Shown here: positions 10,077-18,195 of the stretch, piece after piece
How the letters are laid out: every line of letters starts with the position of its first letter
Numbering within the stretch: position 1 is the first letter of the stretch
DNA from: Mucilaginibacter lappiensis
Lineage (GTDB): Bacteria > Bacteroidota > Bacteroidia > Sphingobacteriales > Sphingobacteriaceae
Assembly: GCF_900155965.1 (NCBI RefSeq)
Contig: NZ_FTMG01000001.1
Coordinates: 248,001 to 312,000, forward strand
Length of the DNA stretch: 64,000 nucleotides
Reading direction: 5' to 3'
Notes under the pieces: model-generated
Seen by the model: only the letters and a program-made list of their open reading frames with translations
Told to the model about the DNA's origin: nothing
The model's database searches: none
Program-made: the position numbers and the translations under genes

Positions 10077-10961
10077 TTGAAAAAGTTATTCATTTATTTA
10101 CGAATGATGAGGCCCGCCAATATCATCACCTCCGTGGCCGACATATTAGCCGGTATGGCCATTGCCGGTGTGTTTACAGCAACGGTTACAAGTCATTGGC
10201 TTTCTATCATATTGCTGTGTTTTTCAACAGCTTGCTTATATGGAGGCGGTATAGTTTTTAACGATGTTTTTGATGCCGATTTAGATCGCATAGAGCGCCC
10301 CGAACGAGCCATACCAAGCGGATTAGTCACCTTAACAGAAGCAACGCTACTGGGTACGATACTGCTTTTAACAGGTATAATTCTGGCAGCATTGCATAGT
10401 TTAACATCTGGGATATTTGCTTTAGCTATTGCGTTTTTTGCTTTATTATATAATAAAGCGGGGAAGCATCACTCCTTTTTTGGCCCTTTAAGTATGGGCA
10501 TCTGCCGGGGTTTAAATCTGTTACTGGGTGTTAGTATAATTCCTGCTATGCTCTATAGCCATTATTGGCTTGCCATTATCCCTGTTATTTATATATTTTC
10601 TATCACCATGACAAGCCGGGGTGAAGTACATGGCGGTAATCAGAAAAACCTGTATATAGCGGCTATTCTTTACGCTATAGTTATAGGTTCCATCTTGTAT
10701 TTTTCCTTTATAAACCAACAGTGGTTATGGTCGCTTATTTTTCTATTGCCATTTGCATGGATGATATTTAAACCATTAACCAAAGCGATACAAGAACCCA
10801 TAGGTAAAAATATTGGTGCAGCAGTTAAAGCCGGCGTTATATCATTGATACTGATGGATGCTGCCTGGGCAGTTACTTTCAGCTCCATTTATCCGGCTTT
10901 AGGCATTGCTGCCTTGTTACCGGTATCTATATGGCTGTCCAAACTTTTTGCTGTTACCTGA
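10077..10961 (+). CDS. eboC: EboC: UbiA-like prenyltransferase membrane protein
   Basis: Polytopic membrane protein of the UbiA superfamily; such enzymes move an isoprenyl group onto an acceptor inside the membrane. The prenyl-diphosphate Asp-rich motif is visible as NDVFDADLDRIERPERAIPSG, giving NDxxDxxxD about residues 62-70. Several hydrophobic helices follow. The frame extends far upstream inside eboB, but the sensible start is the TTG at 10077, one base after the eboB stop, reading MKKLFIYLRMMRPANII; ATG 10104 is the alternative and would cut into the conserved N-terminus. The end is followed by 42 bases and eboD. The acceptor and prenyl donor in ebo pathways are not established. Confidence 0.87.
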   Translation: MKKLFIYLRMMRPANIITSVADILAGMAIAGVFTATVTSHWLSIILLCFSTACLYGGGIVFNDVFDADLDRIERPERAIPSGLVTLTEATLLGTILLLTGIILAALHSLTSGIFALAIAFFALLYNKAGKHHSFFGPLSMGICRGLNLLLGVSIIPAMLYSHYWLAIIPVIYIFSITMTSRGEVHGGNQKNLYIAAILYAIVIGSILYFSFINQQWLWSLIFLLPFAWMIFKPLTKAIQEPIGKNIGAAVKAGVISLILMDAAWAVTFSSIYPALGIAALLPVSIWLSKLFAVT

Positions 10962-11003
10962 TTTCATCATGTTCATTAATAAATCTTCTCAATACCATAT
11001 GAT

Positions 11004-12188
11004 ATGGATACGCTTCACCAATCCTTTACTGTAAAATTCAGTTATGATGTTTTTTTTACATCAGCTCTTTTTGACCCTAATAATAAACTCATCAATGATT
11101 TTTTAACTGGTAGCAACCTCTCCACTTCTATAAAAAAGATTCTTTTTGTAATTGACGAGGGTGTAACCAATACCCACCCTGCTTTGGTCAGCCAGATAAA
11201 AGATTATTTTATTCAACATAATCAAACACAGCTAGTACAGGATATATTGATTATTCCAGGTGGTGAACCAGTAAAAAATGATACCCGGTATCTCGACCAG
11301 GTTCTGGAAGCCGTTAACAATCACGGGATAGACCGGCATTCCTTTGTAGCGGCCATAGGTGGAGGCGCTGTCCTTGACATGGTTGGCTACGCTGCTACTA
11401 TTAGTCACCGAGGCGTTAAACAGATCAGGATACCCACTACTGTTCTATCACAAAATGACTCCGGCATAGGGGTTAAAAACGGGATCAATTATTTTAATAA
11501 AAAAAACTTTCTGGGCACATTCTCCCCTCCTGTCGCGGTTTTTAATGATGAGTTATTTTTGAGCACACTATCAGACCGCGACTGGCGGTCGGGCATAGCA
11601 GAAGCCATCAAAGTTGCCCTGATCAAAGACCAAAAGTTTTTTATCTGGCTGGAAGAAAATGCCGACTTACTGGCACAACGCAACAGAGCTGCGATGAACT
11701 ACCAGATATGGCAATGCGCCAAATTACACCTGGAACATATCCGCGGTGCCGATCCTTTTGAAAGCGGCTCTTCCCGTCCGCTTGATTTTGGACATTGGAG
11801 TGCGCACAAATTAGAGTATCTCACCAATTTTGAGATCAGGCATGGTGAGGCCGTTGCTATGGGGATCGCTTTAGACACGGTATACTCCAATTTATCGGGC
11901 CGTTTATCAACCGAGGAATCAAACAGAGTATTAAACCTGATCCAAAAACTAGGATTTGAGCTTACACATCCTTTGCTTCAAGTTCAGCAGGATAACAGCC
12001 CTATATTATTAGGCTTACAAGAATTTCGAGAACATTTGGGCGGACAATTAACTATCACACTGCTGACAGCTATAGGTAAAGGCGAAGAAGCCCATGAAAT
12101 TGACCCCGCGCTCGTTAAAAAAGCAAGTGAAATTTTGCAGGAGCTCAACCAACAAACAGCGCACAATTTTTCATCTTCCATCTTATGA
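11004..12188 (+). CDS. eboD: EboD: 3-dehydroquinate synthase-like sugar phosphate cyclase
   Basis: 394 residues of the sugar phosphate cyclase fold (NAD and Zn dependent). The NAD-binding GGGAVLDMVGY (residues 118-128) and the PTTVLSQNDSG segment align with 3-dehydroquinate synthase. The substrate loop reads GVKNGIN where the true AroB of this window (18192-19256) has GGKTGID. That change, and the location between eboC and eboE, argue for the separate EboD family rather than a second AroB. A zinc-ligand motif FGHWSAHKLEYL and RHGEAVAMG follow. It ends in an ATGA overlap with eboE. The reaction is unknown. Confidence 0.88.
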   Translation: MDTLHQSFTVKFSYDVFFTSALFDPNNKLINDFLTGSNLSTSIKKILFVIDEGVTNTHPALVSQIKDYFIQHNQTQLVQDILIIPGGEPVKNDTRYLDQVLEAVNNHGIDRHSFVAAIGGGAVLDMVGYAATISHRGVKQIRIPTTVLSQNDSGIGVKNGINYFNKKNFLGTFSPPVAVFNDELFLSTLSDRDWRSGIAEAIKVALIKDQKFFIWLEENADLLAQRNRAAMNYQIWQCAKLHLEHIRGADPFESGSSRPLDFGHWSAHKLEYLTNFEIRHGEAVAMGIALDTVYSNLSGRLSTEESNRVLNLIQKLGFELTHPLLQVQQDNSPILLGLQEFREHLGGQLTITLLTAIGKGEEAHEIDPALVKKASEILQELNQQTAHNFSSSIL

Positions 12189-13396
12189 GAATAGACTATG
12201 GTCACTTAACTTTCTGTACAAATATTTATGTAGGCGAAAGCTGGGATACCCATTTTGCCGTTTTAAAAGAAAGCTTTCCTCTAATTAAGAAGGACCTTTC
12301 GCCTCATGAGTCTATGGGGATAGGGCTACGTCTTTCTAACCAGGCCAGTATAGAAATATTAGAGGATGATCATCTCCTTGAATTTAAACAATGGCTGCAA
12401 GCGGTTGGTGGATATGTTTTTACCATGAATGGCTTTCCTTATGGCGGCTTTCATCATACCCGGGTAAAAGATCAGGTACATGCACCCGATTGGACTACTG
12501 ATGAACGGGTAGGCTATACCACCCGGTTATTTAATATCCTGGCCCAATTATTACCTGAGGGTATGGATGGTGGAATTTCAACCTCTCCTTTAAGTTATAA
12601 GCCCTGGTTTACAACAGCGGAAGAAAGTGAGGATGCTAAAAACATCGCTACAAAAAATATCCTGTCCGTGGTTGAAGCGCTTCATCATATACATGAATCT
12701 ACCGGCACTTTATTACACCTCGATATTGAACCTGAACCAGACGGTTTTCTGGAATCAGGACCGGAATTTATCAACTGGTTTGAAAACGATCTGCTTGCGA
12801 AAGGAAAATCCTATTGTTCAGAGAAATTACACATAACTGAGGATGAAGCAGAGAAAATACTGAAAAGACATGTTTGTTTATGTTATGATGTCTGTCACTT
12901 TGCTATTGGCTATGAGCCGCATACGGCCATCATTGAACAGCTCAGGGCGAAAGGTATTAAAATTGGTAAAATTCAAATCAGCGCGGCATTAAAGGCCCTG
13001 CTTCCGACATCACCGGTTGAAAGGCTAAAAGTAACTGATGAACTTTCAAAATTTGATGAACCAACCTACCTTCACCAGGTTATTGCTAAACGTACTGATA
13101 GCTCATTAATACGTTATCCTGATCTTTCAGAAGCATTAGCAGATAGCCATAACCCGGATGTTACGGAATGGCGGGCACATTTTCATGTCCCAATTTTTGA
13201 GGAAGATTTAGGCTTGGTTAAATCTACCCAAACAGATATTACGGAAGTACTTTCGCTTCAAAAGAGCAATCCCTTCACTAATCACCTGGAAGTGGAAACC
13301 TATACCTGGGGTGTTTTGCCCTCCTCATTGAAAATCCCTCTCAATGAATCCATTATCAGGGAATTAGCCTGGGTTAATACAAAAATGTCATCATGA
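12185..13396 (+). CDS. eboE: EboE: metabolite traffic protein (sugar-phosphate-isomerase-like)
   Basis: 403 residues, a TIM-barrel protein of the xylose-isomerase-like/sugar phosphate isomerase type. Motifs: YTNGF-like strand FTMNGFPYGGFH, LLHLDIEPEPDGFLES with acidic metal-ligand candidates, CYDVCHFAIGYE with Asp and His, and a late HFHVPIFEEDLGLV. EboE is described as a metabolite traffic protein in ebo clusters, although its fold suggests an enzyme. Start and stop overlap both neighbours by 4 bases (ATGA), the mark of translational coupling with eboD and eboF. Confidence 0.86.
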   Translation: MRIDYGHLTFCTNIYVGESWDTHFAVLKESFPLIKKDLSPHESMGIGLRLSNQASIEILEDDHLLEFKQWLQAVGGYVFTMNGFPYGGFHHTRVKDQVHAPDWTTDERVGYTTRLFNILAQLLPEGMDGGISTSPLSYKPWFTTAEESEDAKNIATKNILSVVEALHHIHESTGTLLHLDIEPEPDGFLESGPEFINWFENDLLAKGKSYCSEKLHITEDEAEKILKRHVCLCYDVCHFAIGYEPHTAIIEQLRAKGIKIGKIQISAALKALLPTSPVERLKVTDELSKFDEPTYLHQVIAKRTDSSLIRYPDLSEALADSHNPDVTEWRAHFHVPIFEEDLGLVKSTQTDITEVLSLQKSNPFTNHLEVETYTWGVLPSSLKIPLNESIIRELAWVNTKMSS

Positions 13397-14739
13397 ATAA
13401 AACAGTAGTAATTGATATTGTAGGCTTATCATCTTCAGTAATAGGACAGCACACACCCTTTCTTCAGCAGTATATCGCTAAAAAAAATCTAAGGACCATT
13501 GAGCCATTATTGCCTGCAGTTACAACCGCGGTACAATCAACTTATTTAACGGGTAAATTTCCTTCAGATACTGGTATTGTGGGTAATGGCTGGTATGATC
13601 ATGCCGACAGTGAGGTGAAATTCTGGAAACAATCAAACAAACTTGTTCAGGGCGAAAAGATATGGGATAAAGCCAAAAAAGAAGACCCATCCTTTACTTG
13701 CGCCAATATGTTTTGGTGGTACAATATGTATTCATCGGCAGACTATTCGGTAACCCCCCGACCAAATTACCTGGCAGACGGACGTAAGCTCCCCGACTGC
13801 TACTCCCATCCGGCCGAATTACGCGATCATCTACAAAATAAATTGGGCCAATTTCCTTTATTCCAGTTTTGGGGCCCCGGTGCCAATATTAAGTCAACAC
13901 AATGGATTGCTGATGCGGCTATGATGAACGAAGAGTTGCACAACCCAACACTCACATTGATCTATCTCCCCCATCTTGATTATTGCCTTCAGAAATTCGG
14001 GCCCGATCTGGCCAAAATTGGTAAAGAACTGCAGGAGATTGACGCGGTGGTTGAACAACTGGTCACCTTTTACCAGAACAAAGGTGCTCGTATTATCCTG
14101 CTTTCTGAATATGGCATTGCCCCGGTAGATAATCCCATCCACCTTAATCGTATATTAAGGGAACATGGCCTTTTACAAATCAGAACAGAGCGTGGATTGG
14201 AGCTATTGGATGCCGGTGCATCCAAAGCATTTGCAGTGGCCGACCACCAGATAGCTCATATTTATATTAATGATAAAACGGTAACCGAACGGGTAAAAAC
14301 CTTATTGCAAAATACACCGGGAATAGAGTTGGTGCTTGACAAAGCGGAACAGGTTAAACACCATATCCAACATGAACGCTCGGGCGATCTGGTACTCATG
14401 GCGGCTGAAAAAAGTTGGTTCACCTACTATTTCTGGCTTGATGATGCCAAAGCACCTGACTATGCACGAGTGGTTGACATTCACAAAAAACCGGGCTATG
14501 ATCCGGTAGAAATGTTTATGACCTCAAAATTAAGAGCGGGCTATAAACTTTTAAGAAAAAAAGCAGGCTTAAGGTATGTGATGGACGTTATACCGCTTGA
14601 TGCTACTTTAATAAAAGGATCACATGGCCGAATTGGTATCCCCGAAGCTTATAAACCTGTTATCGTTACTGATAATAATGATATCAAAAACATCAATGCG
14701 ACTGATGTTTTTGATATCATATGGCAGCACCTGCATTAA
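13393..14739 (+). CDS. eboF: EboF: nucleotide pyrophosphatase/alkaline-phosphatase-superfamily protein
   Basis: 448 residues of the alkaline phosphatase superfamily (type I phosphodiesterase/nucleotide pyrophosphatase branch). An N-terminal strand VVIDIVGLSSSV takes the place of the usual metal-binding start. The nucleophile region is TTAVQSTYLTGKFPSDTGIVGNG (Thr in QSTYLTG). Metal-ligand candidates follow in LPHLDYCLQKFGP, LLSEYGI and GSHGRIG. There is no signal peptide, so it is probably cytoplasmic. It overlaps eboE by 4 bases and is the last gene of the cluster. The substrate is unknown; hydrolysis of a phosphorylated or nucleotide-linked metabolite is a family-based guess. Confidence 0.86.
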   Translation: MNKTVVIDIVGLSSSVIGQHTPFLQQYIAKKNLRTIEPLLPAVTTAVQSTYLTGKFPSDTGIVGNGWYDHADSEVKFWKQSNKLVQGEKIWDKAKKEDPSFTCANMFWWYNMYSSADYSVTPRPNYLADGRKLPDCYSHPAELRDHLQNKLGQFPLFQFWGPGANIKSTQWIADAAMMNEELHNPTLTLIYLPHLDYCLQKFGPDLAKIGKELQEIDAVVEQLVTFYQNKGARIILLSEYGIAPVDNPIHLNRILREHGLLQIRTERGLELLDAGASKAFAVADHQIAHIYINDKTVTERVKTLLQNTPGIELVLDKAEQVKHHIQHERSGDLVLMAAEKSWFTYYFWLDDAKAPDYARVVDIHKKPGYDPVEMFMTSKLRAGYKLLRKKAGLRYVMDVIPLDATLIKGSHGRIGIPEAYKPVIVTDNNDIKNINATDVFDIIWQHLH

Positions 14740-14796
14740 TCAGGATATTTAACGTGAGTTCTATATAAGAAATGAGGGCTCAATACCAATAAAAAA

Positions 14797-14914
14797 TGTC
14801 ATTTCGAACGAGGTACGAGGAGAAATCTTTTACGATATGCTAATTTGAACAGCATTGCGTAAAAGATTTCTCCGCACCCCACCACTTTGTCCGTCGCTGT
14901 TTGTCGAAATGACA
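14797..14914. repeat. REP-like palindromic intergenic repeat, 'GTCATTTCGA' type
   Basis: Nested inverted repeats. Outer arms TGTCATTTCGA (14797-14807) and TCGAAATGACA (14904-14914); inner perfect 16-bp arms GGAGAAATCTTTTACG (14819-14834) and CGTAAAAGATTTCTCC (14858-14873). It lies between the convergent ends of eboF and the endonuclease gene, so it may also act as a terminator for both. Its layout recalls mobile palindromic repeats scattered in Sphingobacteriales genomes. Confidence 0.75.
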
Positions 14915-14952
14915 CGGGGGTTCTTATACCAAACTCACGTTAAATTAGATGA

Positions 14953-16338
14953 TTAGTTAGCTGTACCTGCATCCCGCTTTGTTTCCAGTGCGGCACGTAT
15001 ACTGGCCGGTAAATTAGAGAATAAGGTATAGCCAGTAGCATTTTCAATATCTTTTACGGTGGTTATATACTGCGTCCAGTCCGAGCTAATAGAGTTGATA
15101 TTAGGTGTATTTACGGCTATTACCCGGGTGTCACTGGTAATACGGCTCAGGTCATTATTCCCATTGGGGATAACCACGATCACTTTCCATATATTGGAAG
15201 GCACAACAACATGTCCATTATCAACAGTAGTAGCAGAACCACTGGAACCAGTACCACCCGAACCATAGCTACCCATCACAACATAGATTTCACTACCTGC
15301 AGTTACCAGTGACCGGCCATAAGCTTCCAGATTGGCCCAAGTGTGCTCATTATTATTGGGGGCTTGTGGAATCATATTATCCATTAAAAAAGTAGCTTGA
15401 TTAGCCGCTGTGGTAGAGCTTCGATCGGCGCTGGGGCAGTTATGGCCCCGGTCAAAGCCCGAACCGGAATAACTGGTATTAGATACTTCATACCAACCGG
15501 CGGGTAAATTGGTATCCGCACGAAAATCATTGGAGCGATCGACAGAACCCAGGGAAGTACTCCCCACGTACCAGCTTACCCAATTAGGTACACCTTTATC
15601 ACGATTGTAGCTTTCGGTATAATAAGTCTGGTCGATCAGGTAATTATCCGCATTAGCAGTACTGTTAGTAGCACCGGTTGGATTTCCCAATAAGAGATTG
15701 GTATTATCAGCGGTTGAACTTCCAGATCCCCCACCAGTTCCACCTCCGGAACCTCCGTCAAAGCTATTGATGATAAAATCATCAATATTAATCCGGTTAG
15801 TGCCACCAGAAGTCTTTCTCAATTGAAAACGCAATGAGCCAGATTGATTAACGTTAAAAGTAGCCGTATTTAAAGTGGTGCTGGAAACGGTTATTTCAAT
15901 CCCCCCCACTTGTGTATAACTACTTCCCCCGTCTGAGGAAACCCATAACTGAAACGCAGAAGCTCCATCAGTACCATAAACCGCGTAATTCATAGTCACG
16001 GTTGATGCTCCAGTACTCACATCAAAGTTCATACTTAAAGTGCCCGTATTACGGATACGAACAGAGCGGCTACCGTTTTTTTGATCAGACGCACTGGTTC
16101 CTATCAAAGCATCATTAAGATTCCAGGAACCGCTATTCAATGCGACATCGGCAGCTGCATATCCGGTCTTTGATCCGGACTCAAAATCTTCATCAAAAGC
16201 TTGTACCACAGCCTGAGTTTTTGCTTTGGTACCGATCGCTGTAGGATCTGTTGAAATTGGGGTTACTAATGATTTCTGGCAGGATACCAATAATAACGAG
16301 GAGATAAGGAGAACAAATGAGGTCCGTTTTAATTGCAT
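14953..16338 (-). CDS. Secreted DNA/RNA non-specific endonuclease lipoprotein
   Basis: 461 residues. Lipoprotein signal with box LLLVSC (Cys20). Residues 48-192 form a beta-rich module like the 'choice-of-anchor' or MAM-type domains (DEDFESGSKTGY, ending RINIDDFIINSF). A Gly/Ser linker (about 194-208) joins it to a NucA/EndA-type nuclease domain. The catalytic DRGHN motif is at 296-300 (His299 the general base), with the metal-ligand Asn region MDNMIPQAPNNNEHTW at 319-334. It would degrade extracellular DNA and RNA, for nutrition or defence. The gene stands alone on the minus strand between the ebo repeat and a 390-base gap. Confidence 0.92.
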   Translation of the reverse strand: MQLKRTSFVLLISSLLLVSCQKSLVTPISTDPTAIGTKAKTQAVVQAFDEDFESGSKTGYAAADVALNSGSWNLNDALIGTSASDQKNGSRSVRIRNTGTLSMNFDVSTGASTVTMNYAVYGTDGASAFQLWVSSDGGSSYTQVGGIEITVSSTTLNTATFNVNQSGSLRFQLRKTSGGTNRINIDDFIINSFDGGSGGGTGGGSGSSTADNTNLLLGNPTGATNSTANADNYLIDQTYYTESYNRDKGVPNWVSWYVGSTSLGSVDRSNDFRADTNLPAGWYEVSNTSYSGSGFDRGHNCPSADRSSTTAANQATFLMDNMIPQAPNNNEHTWANLEAYGRSLVTAGSEIYVVMGSYGSGGTGSSGSATTVDNGHVVVPSNIWKVIVVIPNGNNDLSRITSDTRVIAVNTPNINSISSDWTQYITTVKDIENATGYTLFSNLPASIRAALETKRDAGTAN

Positions 16339-16671
16339 GATATTTTATTTAGTCAATAATGCAATAAATTTAAGTTAGGTAATATTAGCCCCCTGTTAAA
16401 TGATTGTTCTTTAATTATTAAGAAAATTGAGAAATATCCCAATAAACTACCTTCAATTGAATTCCACAACAGCTTCCATTGTCATGTCATTTATGAATTA
16501 ATGTTTAGCCAATAATATTTATACAAAAACATGGTTTACACTTTTTTGAAGAAATAAAACATAAATAATTAATTATCAATAATTTAATCACATGTCAACC
16601 CTAAAAAGTGTAAACCATGTAAACCCACTTTTTTGTCGATTGAATACTGATGACAGCATTTTTAGCGGCAA
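16339..16671. repeat. Intergenic region with a perfect 18-bp inverted repeat
   Basis: No gene seen. The AT-rich stretch holds an 18-bp perfect inverted repeat: ACATGGTTTACACTTTTT at 16529-16546 and its reverse complement at 16603-16620, separated by 56 bases. The right copy is followed by a partial echo (TGTAAACC). It is too far apart for a simple terminator and could be a pair of protein-binding sites or a long hairpin. Confidence 0.6.
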
Positions 16672-16706
16672 TAAAAAAGCCACCCCCTTTTAAAGAAATG
16701 GCTTTT
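16672..16706 (-). terminator. Terminator of the proline dehydrogenase gene
   Basis: Hairpin with arms AAAAGCCA (16675-16682) and TGGCTTTT (16699-16706). Read on the minus strand, the last arm runs into a T tract, 20-50 bases after the stop codon of the gene ending at 16728. Confidence 0.75.
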
Positions 16707-16727
16707 GGTATTATTATAAAAATATAG

Positions 16728-17930
16728 TTATTGTTTCCGTCTTTTCCGTTCTTTCACAATCAAACTAAGCTCGCGGCTCATTTGGCCGGCTATAGCCGTG
16801 TTTTCCTGCGCACGTCTGAATAAATAAGGCAATACAGCCTTTATTGGGCCATATGGTACATATTTGGCTACATTATATTGAGCGTCGGCCAGGTTAAAGC
16901 TCAGGTTGTCACTCATTCCTAACAGTTGCGAAAAATACACGTGAGGGTGTTTATGATCAATTCCTTTCGCATCTAAAAGCTCGGCCAGTAAACGGCAGCT
17001 TTCTTCATTATGGGTACCGGCAATAAAGGCAATTTTATCGATATGTGTGGTACAGTAATCCAAAGCAGAATCGTAATCCAGATCAGTTGCTTTTTTATCC
17101 GGCTGTATTGGCGACGAATAACCTTTTTCCTCTGCACGTCTGCGTTCTTTTTCCATATAAGCGCCACGTACAATTTTGGCCCCTAAAATAAATCCTTCAC
17201 TCAGGGCAATTTCATGGTCGTTTAGTATAGACGCCAATTTATCATGCCTGTACATTTGATAGGTGTTATAAACTATCGCCGTTTTAGTGTTAAAGCGGCT
17301 CATCATGGTTAGTGCCAAAAGATCAATAGTTTCCTGTATCCAACTCTCTTCGGCATCAATCATCACCGGTACGTTATTGGTATGAGCTTTATCGCATATA
17401 GCCAAAACGCGATTTTGTACTCTCTGCCATTCCTTTTCTTCCTCTGCGTTAAGCGCTAATTTAGCATCCAGTTTTTCCAGTAATGCAAATCGCCCGACAC
17501 CGGTTACCTTAAAAACAGTAAGCGGTACAGCCTTGTCTGAAGTTGCACGCTCTATAGTACGGATGATTTCATCGCGCGTACTGTCAAAAACAACTTCGTC
17601 ATCCTCCCCTTCTATGGAATAATCTAATATGGTGCCTACTCCACCGCTATTCAAATTCTTAATGGTATTATTACACTCATTAATGGTTTCGCCGCCACAA
17701 AAGTGTTTAAATATGGTGGCCTTGATCAGGCTTTTGATAGGTAACCCAATTTTAATAGCAAAGTTGGTTACCGGAGGTCCTATCTTTACTAAAAAATTAA
17801 TATTGATTATCCTGAATAACCAGTATGCCCGGTTAAGGTCAGCATTGGAGGAGTGACGGAAAGCGATTTCTGTATTTTCAAAAGAGGGCTTAACCTGTTG
17901 AGTTTTATTGTTCGTTTGGTTAGAAAGCAT
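16728..17930 (-). CDS. Proline dehydrogenase family protein
   Basis: About 400 residues of the FAD-dependent proline dehydrogenase TIM barrel (PutA-like domain). It oxidises proline to pyrroline-5-carboxylate and passes electrons to the quinone pool. Typical motifs: LDYSIEGEDDE, DAEESWIQE, YNTYQMYRHDKL, GAKIVRGAYMEKER, and the C-terminal YVPYGPIKAVLPYLFRRAQEN. I prefer ATG 17930 (MLSNQTNNK); an upstream in-frame ATG at 17957 would add nine residues of no family resemblance. The gene diverges from the S4 protein gene with only 58 bases between starts. Confidence 0.93.
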   Translation of the reverse strand: MLSNQTNNKTQQVKPSFENTEIAFRHSSNADLNRAYWLFRIININFLVKIGPPVTNFAIKIGLPIKSLIKATIFKHFCGGETINECNNTIKNLNSGGVGTILDYSIEGEDDEVVFDSTRDEIIRTIERATSDKAVPLTVFKVTGVGRFALLEKLDAKLALNAEEEKEWQRVQNRVLAICDKAHTNNVPVMIDAEESWIQETIDLLALTMMSRFNTKTAIVYNTYQMYRHDKLASILNDHEIALSEGFILGAKIVRGAYMEKERRRAEEKGYSSPIQPDKKATDLDYDSALDYCTTHIDKIAFIAGTHNEESCRLLAELLDAKGIDHKHPHVYFSQLLGMSDNLSFNLADAQYNVAKYVPYGPIKAVLPYLFRRAQENTAIAGQMSRELSLIVKERKRRKQ

Positions 17931-17973
17931 TTGCAAAATTATAAAATGATATCTCATTATTCCATGAATAGTT

Positions 17974-17981
17974 TATTTTTG
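17974..17981 (+). promoter_or_regulatory. Candidate Bacteroidota -7 box before the S4/aroB operon
   Basis: TATTTTTG fits TAnnTTTG exactly. It lies 8 bases before ATG 17989, which would make a very short or leaderless transcript. No matching -33 TTTG is seen at the usual spacing, so the call is tentative. Confidence 0.45.
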
Positions 17982-17988
17982 CCGCTCC

Positions 17989-18195
17989 ATGACTGAATTT
18001 AAATTAATAGGCGACCATATACCGATGATACAACTGCTAAAAGCTGCCCACCTGGTATCAACAGGCGGAGAGGCACAAATAGTTGTAAGTGAGGGAGAAG
18101 TAAAATATAACGGCGAGGTTGATTATCGAAAACGCCTTAAAGTTAAGCGCGGCGATACGGTTGAATTTAGGGGAAATAAAATCTTGGTAATATGA
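17989..18195 (+). CDS. S4-like RNA-binding protein (YbcJ type)
   Basis: 68 residues, essentially one S4 domain (LLKAAHLVSTGGEAQIVVSEGEV, then KVKRGDTVEFRGN). Members bind structured RNA, often rRNA; the precise target is unknown. It starts at ATG 17989 and its stop overlaps the aroB start by 4 bases (ATGA at 18192), so it is translationally coupled to aroB. Confidence 0.88.
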   Translation: MTEFKLIGDHIPMIQLLKAAHLVSTGGEAQIVVSEGEVKYNGEVDYRKRLKVKRGDTVEFRGNKILVI

